Assembly: GCA_012718855.1 (NCBI GenBank)
Contig: JAAYBS010000100.1
Coordinates: forward strand, 1-39,438
From: Syntrophomonadaceae bacterium
GTDB lineage: Bacteria; Bacillota; Syntrophomonadia; Syntrophomonadales; Syntrophomonadaceae
Reading direction: 5' to 3'
Length of the DNA stretch: 39,438 nt
Part shown: positions 1 through 9,123 of the stretch, one piece after another
Layout of the letters: every line of letters begins with the position of its first letter
How positions within the stretch are numbered: position 1 is the first letter of the stretch
Translations under genes and position numbers: made by a program
The notes under the pieces: generated by a model
What the model saw: the letters and a program-made list of their open reading frames with translations, nothing else
Database searches by the model: none
Told to the model about the DNA's origin: nothing

Positions 1-48
1 AAACGCTGATACTCCTACATAATCAGGTATTATTCCCACAGTCAACAT
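1..48 (-). CDS. Possible 5' end of a gene running off the left edge
   Basis: An open frame on the minus strand starts at ATG 48-46, or at in-frame GTG 39-37, and stays open to the window edge, 12 to 16 codons. An AAAGG ribosome-binding sequence at 53-49 is 9 bases before the GTG, which is better spacing than for the ATG. A well-formed promoter and a palindrome lie directly upstream (67-117), which is the main reason to believe a gene starts here. The visible peptide is too short to identify. It could still be a chance frame. Confidence 0.35.
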   Translation of the reverse strand, partial: MLTVGIIPDYVGVSAF

Positions 49-66
49 CCTTTACGTATGAAACTA

Positions 67-117
67 GGTTAATTATTAACCCCTACCAAATATAGCGCAT
101 ATCTATAATCCTTTCAA
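67..117 (-). promoter_or_regulatory. Sigma-A type promoter with overlapping palindromic operator
   Basis: Reading the minus strand, a -35 box TTGAAA (117-112) is followed after exactly 17 bases by a -10 box TATATT (94-89). The expected transcription start near 82 abuts a perfect 7-1-7 palindrome, GGTTAATAATTAACC (81-67). A palindrome at the start site is the usual position for a repressor operator. The regulator is unknown. The promoter would serve the gene leaving the left edge. Confidence 0.45.
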
Positions 118-215
118 GAACATCGCCTTATTTTAATCATGAATACATAACATTTATTTACATGTTCTTATTTTAAATGTCTCATAACGGCTATATTTAA
201 AATTATCTGTTTCTA

Positions 216-686
216 TTAAATATTTTGTATAGCAGGTTTTATTCTATCTTGATATAACTCCAGCAACACCCAGGTTTTAATTTTATTTCGTGGATTAGTC
301 GGGCTGCCTGGATTTATAAACCATATATCATCTATCTGTTCACATTGTGCGATATGAGTATGTCCATATATAACTGCCTGAGCCTTTAGTTCCTGACAGC
401 GATAATACAGCGACTGCAACCCTCTATGTTTTACGCTGTATTGATGCCCATGAACCAAATAAAACCTTAAATCACCCAGTTCGATTAGTTGCTCTTCTTT
501 ACCTTTACGAAAAACATCACAGTTACCCGTTACCCCATAATAGTCTACTTTTAAATCCCCAGACAGCTTTAATCCATCGCCATAAAAATCGCCGGTAAAA
601 AATAGCCCTCCCACCTGATGAGGTATAATACTTTGCCTGACCTCTTCAATTTTTCCATGAGTATCACCCGTAACTGCAATCTTCAT
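216..686 (-). CDS. YfcE/MJ0936-family metallophosphoesterase (YsnB-like)
   Basis: A small calcineurin-like phosphodiesterase of about 156 residues, complete for the family. The metal-binding motifs are in order: GDTHG near the N-terminus, GDFYGD, GNCD, HGH and GHTH toward the C-terminus. Family members hydrolyse model phosphodiesters; the physiological substrate is generally unknown. An in-frame TTG lies two codons upstream (692), but ATG 686 gives the canonical MKIAVTGDTHG start with AGGCG 6 bases before it. It follows the rdgB stop codon closely. In B. subtilis the same neighbours occur as rph-ysnA-ysnB, so it is the last gene of that conserved group. Confidence 0.88.
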   Translation of the reverse strand: MKIAVTGDTHGKIEEVRQSIIPHQVGGLFFTGDFYGDGLKLSGDLKVDYYGVTGNCDVFRKGKEEQLIELGDLRFYLVHGHQYSVKHRGLQSLYYRCQELKAQAVIYGHTHIAQCEQIDDIWFINPGSPTNPRNKIKTWVLLELYQDRIKPAIQNI

Positions 687-695
687 AAACAACGC

Positions 696-1295
696 CTATT
701 CGCTCATTTTGGAAATAATAATCGGTTTCATCCTGTTAAGTGCCTTGCCTCGATGGCTGATTAAGTTTTTTTCCTGGCGGGATAACTGGGCCATACTTTG
801 GTTATACCCTTGTGGCATAAATAACGGGTCATAGCCAAATCCCTGTTCACCAACTGGTTGCCTTAGAATAATGCCCTCACAATAATCCTCAACCACCAGG
901 GTTTCCCCCTCCGGGGTACTAAGTGCCATACAACAAACAAATCGGGCAGTTCTTTTTGATTCATCAATACCCTTCATTAAATCCAGTAATTTATGATTAT
1001 TATTTTCATCACTGGCTTCAGGACCGGCAAATCGGGCCGAATAAATTCCCGGCTGCCCATTTAATGCATCTACCACTAAGCCTGAATCATCAGCTAAACA
1101 CCAGTAACCAGTAGCTTTTGCAGTCTCGTATGCCTTTTTTTCAGCATTTTCCTTAAAAGTCTTGCCGTCCTCAACCACTTCCGGTAAAGGTGGTATATCA
1201 TGTAGATTTATAACGGAAATACCTATATCATTTAGCATCTCCTGTAACTCCATTTTTTTACCTTCATTACGGGTTGCCAGTAATAGAGTCTTCAT
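696..1295 (-). CDS. rdgB: XTP/dITP diphosphatase (HAM1/RdgB family)
   Basis: A house-cleaning nucleotide pyrophosphatase that converts XTP, dITP and ITP to monophosphates so that deaminated purines are not incorporated into nucleic acid. At 199 residues it has normal family length. It shows the N-terminal TRNEGK phosphate-binding motif (residues 8-13), the NAEKKA segment, the DDSGL metal/catalytic motif and a C-terminal SHRGKAL motif. The start lies inside the 3' end of rph (29-base overlap), indicating translational coupling. The neighbourhood (rph upstream, YsnB-like phosphoesterase downstream) matches other Firmicutes, which strengthens the call. Confidence 0.95.
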   Translation of the reverse strand: MKTLLLATRNEGKKMELQEMLNDIGISVINLHDIPPLPEVVEDGKTFKENAEKKAYETAKATGYWCLADDSGLVVDALNGQPGIYSARFAGPEASDENNNHKLLDLMKGIDESKRTARFVCCMALSTPEGETLVVEDYCEGIILRQPVGEQGFGYDPLFMPQGYNQSMAQLSRQEKNLISHRGKALNRMKPIIISKMSE

Positions 1296-2016
1296 AAAGC
1301 TCCCCCAACACTGATTTTTGTAAAGTAATTAGCTCCTGAATTCCTTTTTCAGCTAATTGCAACAGAGCATCCAATTGGTTTCTGTCAAAAGGTTCATTTT
1401 CAGCTGTCCCCTGAATTTCTACAAATTTACCTTTACCAGTCATAACTACATTCATATCAACATCAGCCTGTGAATCTTCCACATATTCCAAGTCCAAAAT
1501 TGGTACTCCATCCAGAATTCCTACACTGATGGCTGCTACATAATCATTTAAAGGAATACTTTCCAATATCCCTTCTGCTTTCATTTTTTGCAGGGCTAGC
1601 CCCAAAGCAATGAAACTGCCAGTAATAGAAGCTGTACGAGTTCCACCATCAGCCTGAATTACATCACAATCTATCCAGATAGTTCTTTCACCCAATTTAG
1701 TCAGGTCAACTACTGCGCGTAAGGATCTGCCAATCAAACGTTGAATTTCTGAGGTCCTTCCGGTAACCTTACCGCGGGCTGCTTCACGTGGTGTTCTGGT
1801 CTCGGTTGAAGACGGTAATAGTGAATATTCCGCAGTTATCCAACCTGACCCAGTTCCTTTTAAAAATGAAGGTACTTTGTCCTCAATCATAGCTGAACAT
1901 AAGACCCTGGTATCACCTGCTTCAATTAAAACTGACCCGTTAGGGTGTTTTATAAAACCGGGGCTAATCTTTACCTCCCTCATCTCATCATTTTTCCGGT
2001 CATTTGGTCTCATCAT
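1267..2016 (-). CDS. rph: Ribonuclease PH
   Basis: A phosphorolytic 3'-5' exoribonuclease that trims tRNA 3' ends. The RNase PH core is plain: an RPNDR-type N-terminus, the [16 protein letters not shown] strand, the arginine-rich segment [28 protein letters not shown], and [18 protein letters not shown] for phosphate binding. I chose ATG 2016 over an upstream in-frame ATG (2049) because GGAGG at 2027-2023 is 6 bases before it and the extra 11 residues are not family-like. The reading frame runs into rdgB, so the two are probably cotranslated. Confidence 0.95.
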   Translation of the reverse strand: MMRPNDRKNDEMREVKISPGFIKHPNGSVLIEAGDTRVLCSAMIEDKVPSFLKGTGSGWITAEYSLLPSSTETRTPREAARGKVTGRTSEIQRLIGRSLRAVVDLTKLGERTIWIDCDVIQADGGTRTASITGSFIALGLALQKMKAEGILESIPLNDYVAAISVGILDGVPILDLEYVEDSQADVDMNVVMTGKGKFVEIQGTAENEPFDRNQLDALLQLAEKGIQELITLQKSVLGELYEDSITGNP

Positions 2017-2073
2017 ATTATTCCTCCATCTATTATTAATCCCAATCATATCAATACAGGCATTCTACTTTGG

Positions 2074-2877
2074 CTAACATTGCATTTCCACCCGACCTAC
2101 CAGAGTAATCATATCTCCCAGCAATAACCTTCCTACATTATTAAATGATGAATCATCCCCACTAACAACAAATTCCCGACGGGTAGCTATTGTTGCATTA
2201 TTTAATAAATCCCTTTTTTGCAGATAATCTTTTAATTCAGCTATTGTTTCTAAAGAGGGATCAATTACTGTAACTCCTGGCCCGGCACATTCGCTGATAA
2301 CTGTAGATAAAAAAGGATAATGTGTGCAACCCAGCACTATAGTATCTACTCCAGCCTGCATAAGAGGTTGCAAATATTCATTCACTATATTGCTAACTTC
2401 CGTTCCCTGCAGTTGACCTGATTCCACCAGGGGAACAAATTGTGGACAGGCTACTTCATAAACCCGGGCATGGGGTTGTAATTCAATTATTTGTCGAGAG
2501 TAGGATTTACTGTTTACTGAAGCTTGCGTAGCCATAACTCCAATCTTCCCATTATGCGTTGTTCTTATAGCTGCCCGGGAGGCCGGATTAACTACCCCCA
2601 AAAGCGGAACATTATATTGGTTATACATTTGCGGCACGGTTATAGAAGAATGAGTTCCGCAAGCAACCACGATAGCTTTGACTTTATACTCCAGCAAATA
2701 TTCTACAATATAATGAGCATAGCTCATTAATTGTTGCGGTGATTTACTGCCATAAGGTAAATGAGCCGTATCTCCAAAATATATAAAACTTTCTCCCGGA
2801 AGCTGTTCAGCCATGGTTTTTATTACGGTTAAACCTCCAACGCCTGAGTCAAATACTCCAATGGGGTTATTTTTCAT
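2074..2877 (-). CDS. murI: Glutamate racemase
   Basis: Makes D-glutamate for peptidoglycan by cofactor-independent racemisation. The N-terminus has the FDSGVGGLTV motif, followed by the YFGDTAHLPYG segment. The two catalytic cysteines are in ACGTHS (about Cys73) and GCTHYP (about Cys184). Length (267 residues) is normal. ATG 2877 is preferred over the in-frame GTG at 2886, because GAGGTG overlaps that GTG and sits 6 bases before the ATG. It is followed closely by rph. The gerM-like gene upstream ends in its own terminator, so murI may have its own promoter in the 150-base gap. Confidence 0.95.
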   Translation of the reverse strand: MKNNPIGVFDSGVGGLTVIKTMAEQLPGESFIYFGDTAHLPYGSKSPQQLMSYAHYIVEYLLEYKVKAIVVACGTHSSITVPQMYNQYNVPLLGVVNPASRAAIRTTHNGKIGVMATQASVNSKSYSRQIIELQPHARVYEVACPQFVPLVESGQLQGTEVSNIVNEYLQPLMQAGVDTIVLGCTHYPFLSTVISECAGPGVTVIDPSLETIAELKDYLQKRDLLNNATIATRREFVVSGDDSSFNNVGRLLLGDMITLVGRVEMQC

Positions 2878-2983
2878 TTTATACACCTCATTAATAATAA
2901 GCTGCTAGTTTAAGATTCAATAATTAATGTATCACTTTTATATTATATATTCCATATTTTGCACCGATACAGACAATAAAATA

Positions 2984-3011
2984 AGGGAGTAGTAAATTTA
3001 CTCTACTCCCT
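2984..3011 (-). terminator. Rho-independent terminator after the gerM-like gene
   Basis: A 9-bp stem (AGGGAGTAG with CTACTCCCT) with a 10-base loop, followed on the minus strand by a T-rich run (TATTTTATT). It lies 28 bases beyond the stop of the GerMN lipoprotein. Confidence 0.7.
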
Positions 3012-3038
3012 ATTTGCAGTTTATATATAAAAAACCTT

Positions 3039-3641
3039 TTACAAATTGGCAGAAGTCGGTAATGGAGCTGACAGATCAACATATTCACCTAAAGCAGTTA
3101 CTGGTTGCCCTTCCATCAGAAAAGATATCTGTTCCACGGAAGGAAATTGTCCTACTGTCTTAATTATTGCACTTATCATTATTTTTTCCTCAGAAGCATT
3201 TTTAATTTGTGTGGCCTCTTTACTTAAATCAATTACACATAGGCCTTCCGGTTTAATATTTATATCTCTTAATCGGGTCCCTTCAGGTACTACTCCTGAA
3301 TATTCTTTGCTCTGGGGCCCTTTAAACAGCTCCTCCAAAGTTTTGCGTGCCATTCCTTCCTGTTTGGGAATCATCCTTTTCTCCACAATCAGTTTACCTT
3401 CAGAGTCATTAAAATACAGCAACACTTCCCGCATTTCTATACTTTGGGTCACTATATCAGTATTAACAACAGCCGGAGCTTCCACTGTGGCAGTTTTATC
3501 AACTGGCCGTTCCGGTAACAGGTTTACCAAATCCTTTAAACTTTTCAGGTTCTCCACCTTTTCATTTGGCTGACATCCCCCACTTACCAAACAGATGGCC
3601 AGTACAAAAATTGCAACTGAAATAATAAATTTTTGATTCAT
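3039..3641 (-). CDS. GerMN-domain lipoprotein (GerM-like)
   Basis: A 200-residue exported lipoprotein. The N-terminal hydrophobic segment ends in a lipobox (VSGGC, lipidated Cys23). A low-complexity linker follows, then a GerMN domain of about 110 residues, recognisable from the segments VLLYFND, LEELFKGP, VPEGTRL and ICVIDLS-like strands. GerM proteins act in spore germination and sporulation in Bacillus, where one domain is found in secretin-like rings. Many GerMN lipoproteins in non-model Firmicutes have no known role. The position next to murI and rph reproduces the B. subtilis racE-gerM-rph neighbourhood, supporting a true gerM relative. Confidence 0.85.
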   Translation of the reverse strand: MNQKFIISVAIFVLAICLVSGGCQPNEKVENLKSLKDLVNLLPERPVDKTATVEAPAVVNTDIVTQSIEMREVLLYFNDSEGKLIVEKRMIPKQEGMARKTLEELFKGPQSKEYSGVVPEGTRLRDINIKPEGLCVIDLSKEATQIKNASEEKIMISAIIKTVGQFPSVEQISFLMEGQPVTALGEYVDLSAPLPTSANL

Positions 3642-3721
3642 CTTTTTATGCCCTCCTACAAGTTCCTTTTCTATGCTTACGAAGCTCGTCTTTTTTTTAT
3701 GCCATTTTTATTTATAAACAG

Positions 3722-3756
3722 GCAAAAAAAGGCGAGTACCAAAAAACGATACTCGC
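3722..3756 (-). terminator. Rho-independent terminator after the VWA gene
   Basis: On the minus strand a GCGAGTA/TACTCGC stem (3756-3732) with an 11-base A/T-rich loop is followed by CCTTTTTTTGCC. It sits about 60 bases beyond the stop of the VWA-domain gene. Confidence 0.8.
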
Positions 3757-3815
3757 TTATGAAGGAGGAGTTATTTTTAGCAAACATACCGTTTGCCAAC
3801 CTGCTTATTAAATTT

Positions 3816-5588
3816 TTAAGCTCGATTATTTTTTAACATTGATTTTTTCTCAGCTCGAACAATATTTATTAAATTATCCCGATTCAAATCATCTACTGTA
3901 TATAAAATACCCTCTGCCCGTTCAGCCAGCTTTTCCAAATACAAATGATTGGATTCCACCCCTATACAAATAAATCTGATATTGGCTTCAGGAATTTGAG
4001 CAGCTGCCTCCAGTGCATCTACTTTGGCATCCAGAGTCCATAAAGGTGTATTTGGTACTCCATCAGTAATCAAAACCATCAACGGGTTACGCACCCGGCT
4101 TTCTTGAATTAAATTTACTGCGGTTACTATACCGTCTGCCATTGGAGTTAGTCCAGCCGGACTAATAGTAGCCAACCCTTTACGTAAAACTTGTTGATTA
4201 CGAGTAAAAGGAACTACCACCCTGCTGCTGCGTTCCTGAAAAGTAACTACGGCTACTTTTTCCTTGCCGGTTAATAACAAATGCTCCGCCAGGTAACAGG
4301 CCGCCTGACGCTTGTCTCCCGCCATACTTCCACTGGCGTCTATTACCAGACAAACGTCAATGGGAATATAACTCTTTTTTTCATAATAATGAAGATCTGA
4401 GCGCTTTATCGTTAAACCAGGATCTCCGCGTAAAATAGAATTCTTTTTCGCCTGAATGATAGTTTCAGGAACAGCCAAATCGCCTGACCAGGTACCATCC
4501 CTGTTATTAATGGTTTTATTACGGTTGGTAAACTCCACTTGACTGCTCCGGTTTTCCACCTTGCCCATTTTTTTGAATCTGCTGGTCCCCCCGGCCGGAG
4601 CTTTCCTCATATTACGCCTTATTTCAGTTTCCAATTCACATTTGTGATTAATAATAAAATCAGTTAGTTTTAATCCTTGTTTGGTAAGTACCGTACCCAT
4701 TGGAGTTTCCTTTAGAACACCCAACTCTTTCAGTTCCTCAACATAGTGTTCTACGTCACCCCATTTTTTCTTTTGTTGATCAATTCCCTTGCGTTTAAAA
4801 ATATTGGTACTATAACTTTCCATGAAATCCTGAATTTCTTCAACCCCACCAAACTTTTCCGCCAGTTTCAATATTAACTGATTTACATTTTCCTTTTCCG
4901 GTAATGCTGTAGCATGTTGTCCCCTTAATTTTTTCCAAGGTAACTTTAGATATCCGGCAAAACTTTCTTCCTGTTGTTTTTGCTTGCCATGGATAATATT
5001 TTTAACCTTGCCCAGTTCGACTTCAGATAACAGTACAACTTCTTCAATTGCCTCAACCAAAACATATACTAATGCATATTCATCCCGATTCAGTCTGGCT
5101 AGAACATGAACATGATCTTTGCCTTCTTCACCTTCCAGGTAAGGACGTAAATTCCCCTGAAACAGTTCATAAACTGTACCCTTGCCAAGGCTGGTAGTAA
5201 CGAATATCTTATTGGTATACTCGATTACCATCTTGAATCGTTCATCTTCGGCATATTGTAACTGGGGGTCCTTTTCAAGAAAGTGTTTGTCCAAAGCTGT
5301 AAATATCGCCCGGGCTACATCGCGCGGATCAATTTCACCAGGTCTATGATAAGTATCAATGTGTACTACCTGATCAGTATCAACAAAATCAAGATAGGTT
5401 TTACCTGCATCACGATTTAATAAAATCTTAATTTGGCCCTTAATTCTTCGTTCCGGCATACGCGCATGTGCCTTACGGCTAACTACCGTACTCTCACCCA
5501 GGCGTACACCCTGATTCTGACCAAAATACAAGCCTAAATAATTACCGACAGCAGCAGCTTTATCTATATTTATACGTTCATTGGACAA
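3816..5588 (-). CDS. BchD-like VWA-domain protein, partner of the adjacent AAA ATPase
   Basis: A 590-residue cytosolic protein with a C-terminal von Willebrand A domain. The MIDAS motif DASGS is at residues 417-421, with the supporting Thr in GLTPMADG and Asp in LITDGVPN, so metal-dependent ligand binding should be intact. The first 400 residues are charged and not recognised; they include a basic, winged-helix-like stretch. The architecture resembles the D subunit of Mg/Co chelatases and the VWA partners of MoxR ATPases. The upstream gene encodes the ATPase, 23 bases away. No tetrapyrrole genes are nearby, so a chelatase role is not supported; a protein-remodelling or metal-insertion role is equally possible. 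Confidence 0.8.
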   Translation of the reverse strand: MSNERINIDKAAAVGNYLGLYFGQNQGVRLGESTVVSRKAHARMPERRIKGQIKILLNRDAGKTYLDFVDTDQVVHIDTYHRPGEIDPRDVARAIFTALDKHFLEKDPQLQYAEDERFKMVIEYTNKIFVTTSLGKGTVYELFQGNLRPYLEGEEGKDHVHVLARLNRDEYALVYVLVEAIEEVVLLSEVELGKVKNIIHGKQKQQEESFAGYLKLPWKKLRGQHATALPEKENVNQLILKLAEKFGGVEEIQDFMESYSTNIFKRKGIDQQKKKWGDVEHYVEELKELGVLKETPMGTVLTKQGLKLTDFIINHKCELETEIRRNMRKAPAGGTSRFKKMGKVENRSSQVEFTNRNKTINNRDGTWSGDLAVPETIIQAKKNSILRGDPGLTIKRSDLHYYEKKSYIPIDVCLVIDASGSMAGDKRQAACYLAEHLLLTGKEKVAVVTFQERSSRVVVPFTRNQQVLRKGLATISPAGLTPMADGIVTAVNLIQESRVRNPLMVLITDGVPNTPLWTLDAKVDALEAAAQIPEANIRFICIGVESNHLYLEKLAERAEGILYTVDDLNRDNLINIVRAEKKSMLKNNRA

Positions 5589-5611
5589 GCCGACACCCCC
5601 CTGTAATCCAA

Positions 5612-6847
5612 TTACATGTCTTTAGGGGTAAGCGTTTTTTCAGTATTAATTAATTCCGATCTGTTCATTTCTTTCACAGGACGGGCACTGTTAGGGAAAT
5701 AGTCAACCTCGTCTTCGCTATCTTTCTTCCCCTTGTTTTTACGACTCTTGAAGTTTAGAATTCCGTCTTTAACCGTTCTGGAATCCGTATCGTTAATCAT
5801 TCTAACCAGCGAATCACCATCAACACGATGTTTCAGAACCAGCGGTATCATATCAGTAACATCATTAATTAAAACTTTGTCACGTCCCCTGATGATGCTG
5901 TGCAGTACTGCACCTTGTTGCATTGCTTCTATGGCTCTTATACTTTCCAGATTATGTTTAATATAAAGCCGGGCAATATAATTGCGCAGGAAATCCGGTA
6001 AATCAGTTTTTTCATACTGGCCAGCCCATTTAACTATATTTTCACGAATAGCATTATTAGCCGCTTCATCACTGGCACTTAGTTGATTTAACTTTGACTG
6101 GCGAATCTTATATGAATGTGAATTTTCCCGTAACATTTGAGCCAGTATGTCTACTGAGTCTGGTCTGCCCATGTAGCAAACCATATCAAACCGGTCTGAC
6201 AACTGACGACGAATCTCCTCCAGTGGCCCCGGGTCCTCGTCCGGATTGGATGCTGCCCAAACTGATACACTTACCTTGACTTCAACTACCGGGAGTCCAG
6301 CCTCCTCAATCTGTATATGGCCAGGCTTATTACCCATTACATCCAGCAATATATCAGTAATTTCAGGAGATGTATCTGCCAGTCGGTTTATCTCATCTAC
6401 AAATAATATTCCACGATGAGCTTGTGGTATAAGACCTGGTAATAATTTTGCCTCTGGTTTGCTGGTATCAGTCAATTTTCCGATATCAATACTGCCTGCG
6501 ACTGTTCCTACTTTTGCAGAATGGGATATTTCCAAAAAGGGCATAGGGATATCTTCTACACCAATCTGCTCAAGTTCTTCTTTGGACAAATCTTTGTGAT
6601 GAGGACAATGTGGTGCATTGGGGTCACAATTATAAACGCATCCTTTAATCCTAGTTATATCGGGGAGAATACCTCGCGCTGCCCGCATAATAGTCGTTTT
6701 ACCGGTCCCTCTGAGACCTTCTGCATGAACATGGAGGGGCTCACCAACATAACTGGAGACGATGGACATCATAACCAACTCGAACAACGCTTCGTTACCT
6801 TCATATCTCTCTAGCTTACTAAAGGGTATCATGCACATCACTTCCAT
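5612..6847 (-). CDS. MoxR/BchI-like AAA+ ATPase
   Basis: A 411-residue AAA+ ATPase of the magnesium-chelatase subunit I type. It has a Walker A GLRGTGKTT (44-52), Walker B GILFVDEIN (146-153), a sensor-1 WAASNPDEDPG segment, an arginine-finger region RRQLSDRFD and a helical C-terminal lid. Cysteines 70, 74 and 81, right after the first strand, form a CxxxCx6C cluster that could bind a metal. GGAGAG sits immediately before ATG 6847; in-frame ATGs at 6838 and 6832 are better spaced and may be the true start. It forms a two-gene operon with the VWA gene; together they would act as an ATPase/VWA machine. Confidence 0.85.
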   Translation of the reverse strand: MEVMCMIPFSKLERYEGNEALFELVMMSIVSSYVGEPLHVHAEGLRGTGKTTIMRAARGILPDITRIKGCVYNCDPNAPHCPHHKDLSKEELEQIGVEDIPMPFLEISHSAKVGTVAGSIDIGKLTDTSKPEAKLLPGLIPQAHRGILFVDEINRLADTSPEITDILLDVMGNKPGHIQIEEAGLPVVEVKVSVSVWAASNPDEDPGPLEEIRRQLSDRFDMVCYMGRPDSVDILAQMLRENSHSYKIRQSKLNQLSASDEAANNAIRENIVKWAGQYEKTDLPDFLRNYIARLYIKHNLESIRAIEAMQQGAVLHSIIRGRDKVLINDVTDMIPLVLKHRVDGDSLVRMINDTDSRTVKDGILNFKSRKNKGKKDSEDEVDYFPNSARPVKEMNRSELINTEKTLTPKDM

Positions 6848-7287
6848 CTCTCCAGGCTGGAAATCAAGTTTCCTATACCTGTATATTATCCGAATTTTTT
6901 ATAATGGTTTTACATTCACCGCTTTATTCCGATCCCTTACATAGCAACGGTGATACTAATATATTAATTTGACCCTCCCTTCTAATTTATTCGAAAACGT
7001 TCTTCCTTCCTAGAATCACTATAAACCATTTTGTGATTTTTTTCTCTATATTTGCAACGATTGGTTGCATATATCGGATAGTTTGCACTCCACCAATACT
7101 TACATAACTTTTTTATGGCTCACCTGTTTGTGTATAAATAAAAGGAGAGGCCTTTTCGTATAAATGCCTATCCTTCAATATTCCTTCCCTGGTTACATCC
7201 TATTTTCTTATCGTAGCACGGCACTCACGCTTGTCCTATCTGGTCATATTTTGTGTTTATTCAGTGCTATTTCGTGTATATTTGACA
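6848..7287. other. 440-base intergenic region without a convincing gene
   Basis: No open frame here has coding character. A/T-rich stretches just upstream of the AAA ATPase (TATAAA and TAATAT on the minus strand around 6880-6900) are candidate -10 sequences but have no clear -35 partner. A short stem AAAAGG/CCTTTT near 7141-7157 could be a weak terminator for the LytTR gene. A 12-base sequence GGTGATACTAAT near 6950 recurs in the inverted-repeat element upstream of the enoate reductase gene. Confidence 0.5.
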
Positions 7288-8079
7288 TTATTGAATCCCT
7301 AATCGTTGGCGAAGTAATTTGGCTCTCGAACGACTTAGAATGATATTCTTATTACCGTTATTAAGATGCAGAATATAAGAACCTTCACCAAAATTAATTA
7401 TTTCCTTTATATAATTCAAGTTTACTATAAATGCCTGATGGGCCCGAAAGAAATTTGCACTATCCAATCGTTGTTCCAGTTCATTTAAGGTATAGTTGCT
7501 AAGATAACCCTCATCATCCGCCGTACATATAAATACTTTTTTAGCCTGGCTTTCACAGTAAACGACATCACTTTGATTTAATAATGTAACTTTTCCTTTT
7601 TCTCTAACCGGAAGTTTATTGGCATATACTTCATGGCTTTTATATCTTTCCAGCATAAAATCAACACGTTCTCTTAATTTGTTACGCACAATTACATCAA
7701 TTATATCTTTGTGAGCCATTTGATACTTGGCTCGATCTATGGTTTTTTCAATGCGTTGCTGCTCAATGGGCTTAATAATACAGTCCAGTACACCTGACTC
7801 ATAAGCGTATGCTGCTGTTTCTTTATTTTCGCTTATAAATACCAACAAAGGAGGTTCTTTCAAACTTTCAAACTTTTTGATAGTTTCCAGTTCTGTCATT
7901 TTATAATTAGTAATATCCATAAAAACCAGATCGACTTTTATCTCCTGGCATAACAGTAATGCCTCCATTAGTCGAACAGCTTCTCCCACTATTTCTACAT
8001 TATTGGCTTGTTCAATAATATAGCGTAAAACAATACGTTCCCGTTCATCTTCATCTACTATTAATACTTTTACGGTCAT
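7288..8079 (-). CDS. LytTR-family response regulator
   Basis: A 263-residue two-component response regulator. The receiver domain (residues 1 to about 115) keeps the acidic pocket (DEDE, 9-12), the phospho-acceptor Asp55 in FMDIT, Ser83 and Lys103 in IIKPIE. The C-terminal half is a LytTR DNA-binding domain, seen in the segments VVYCESQAKKVFI, TLNELEQRL, FFRAHQAFIVNLNYI and the terminal ILSRSRAKLLRQRLG. LytTR regulators bind direct repeats upstream of target promoters. No sensor kinase is adjacent, so it is an orphan here. The divergent radical SAM gene shares its upstream region. Confidence 0.92.
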   Translation of the reverse strand: MTVKVLIVDEDERERIVLRYIIEQANNVEIVGEAVRLMEALLLCQEIKVDLVFMDITNYKMTELETIKKFESLKEPPLLVFISENKETAAYAYESGVLDCIIKPIEQQRIEKTIDRAKYQMAHKDIIDVIVRNKLRERVDFMLERYKSHEVYANKLPVREKGKVTLLNQSDVVYCESQAKKVFICTADDEGYLSNYTLNELEQRLDSANFFRAHQAFIVNLNYIKEIINFGEGSYILHLNNGNKNIILSRSRAKLLRQRLGIQ

Positions 8080-8246
8080 GAACTCACTCCTAAAACCGCT
8101 TATACAAAAATAATCGTCTTCTACTTAAATATATAGCTTTCAGGCATATAAAACAACAATTAAATCCCCTATTTATGCAAATCATCCCCTAATAGTCTTC
8201 ATTTTTTAACTTTTCTGTTACGATTATCCTCAAAGGAGTTGACAGT

Positions 8247-9122
8247 ATGCGATATGAAGGAACCGTTTACCGCCCTCCCAGTGAAGCCAATAGTTTATTA
8301 ATACAGGCTACTATTGGCTGTCCCCATAATAAATGTAGTTTTTGTGCTATGTATAAACATACAAAATTTCGTCTTCGCAGTGTCCAGGAAATTAAAGAAG
8401 ACTTGTTATCAGCGCGTAATTATTATGGAGAAAATATTCACTCGCTATTTTTTCCCGACGGCAACACCATTATTATGAAAACCGATCAGCTGGTTGAAAT
8501 ATTTGAATATGCACACAGCCTTTTTCCTCATTTGAATCGTATTACGGTTTATGGCTCGGCCCGTTTTGTAAATAAAAAAAGCGCCGAAGATTTATTACGT
8601 TTAAAAATAGCAGGACTATCAAGAATTCATACCGGTATGGAAAGCGGTGATGATATAACCTTGCAAAAAATTAATAAAGGTACCACCAGCGAACAAATTA
8701 TTTCGGCAGGGCTAAAATTAAAAGAAGTTGGAATTGAAACCAGCGAATACTATCTGGTAGGAATTGGCGGCCTGGAACGTATGCAGGAACATGCTATTAA
8801 TAGTGCCAAAGTTTTATCTGCCTTCAGCCCCGATTATATTCGTTTAAGAACCTATGTGCCTATTCCCGGAACCCAACTATACGAAGAATACCAGGACGGG
8901 AAGTTTAAACTGCTAGGCCCCCATGAGGCTCTGCGAGAGATTAGGCTGCTGGTTGAGAATCTAAATTGTGAAAACTCCATGGTATTAAGCGACCATGTAT
9001 CTAATTACTGGAATGTTCAAGGTCTGCTGCCCCGTGATCAGGCAACTATGCTGGCAAGTATCGACCACGCCCTTACTATAGACGAGAGGCAATTTAGACC
9101 GGCTCACATTAGTCGCTTATAG
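8247..9122 (+). CDS. Radical SAM protein of unknown substrate
   Basis: A 291-residue radical SAM enzyme. The N-terminus carries GCPHNKCSFCAMY, in which Cys25, Cys30 and Cys33 should ligate the SAM-binding 4Fe-4S cluster; the four-residue gap between the first two cysteines is typical of a broad uncharacterised subgroup. A glycine-rich strand, the GMESGDD segment and EYYLVGIGG complete the barrel. No auxiliary cluster or SPASM domain is visible, and no peptide substrate lies nearby. AAAGGAG precedes ATG 8247 by 8 bases. It is transcribed divergently from the LytTR regulator, which may control it. Confidence 0.88.
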   Translation: MRYEGTVYRPPSEANSLLIQATIGCPHNKCSFCAMYKHTKFRLRSVQEIKEDLLSARNYYGENIHSLFFPDGNTIIMKTDQLVEIFEYAHSLFPHLNRITVYGSARFVNKKSAEDLLRLKIAGLSRIHTGMESGDDITLQKINKGTTSEQIISAGLKLKEVGIETSEYYLVGIGGLERMQEHAINSAKVLSAFSPDYIRLRTYVPIPGTQLYEEYQDGKFKLLGPHEALREIRLLVENLNCENSMVLSDHVSNYWNVQGLLPRDQATMLASIDHALTIDERQFRPAHISRL

Positions 9123-9123
9123 A

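Noticed and set aside
3816-6847. Magnesium or cobalt chelatase subunits
   Set aside because: No large chelatase subunit or tetrapyrrole gene is nearby; the pair resembles the wider MoxR/VWA group.
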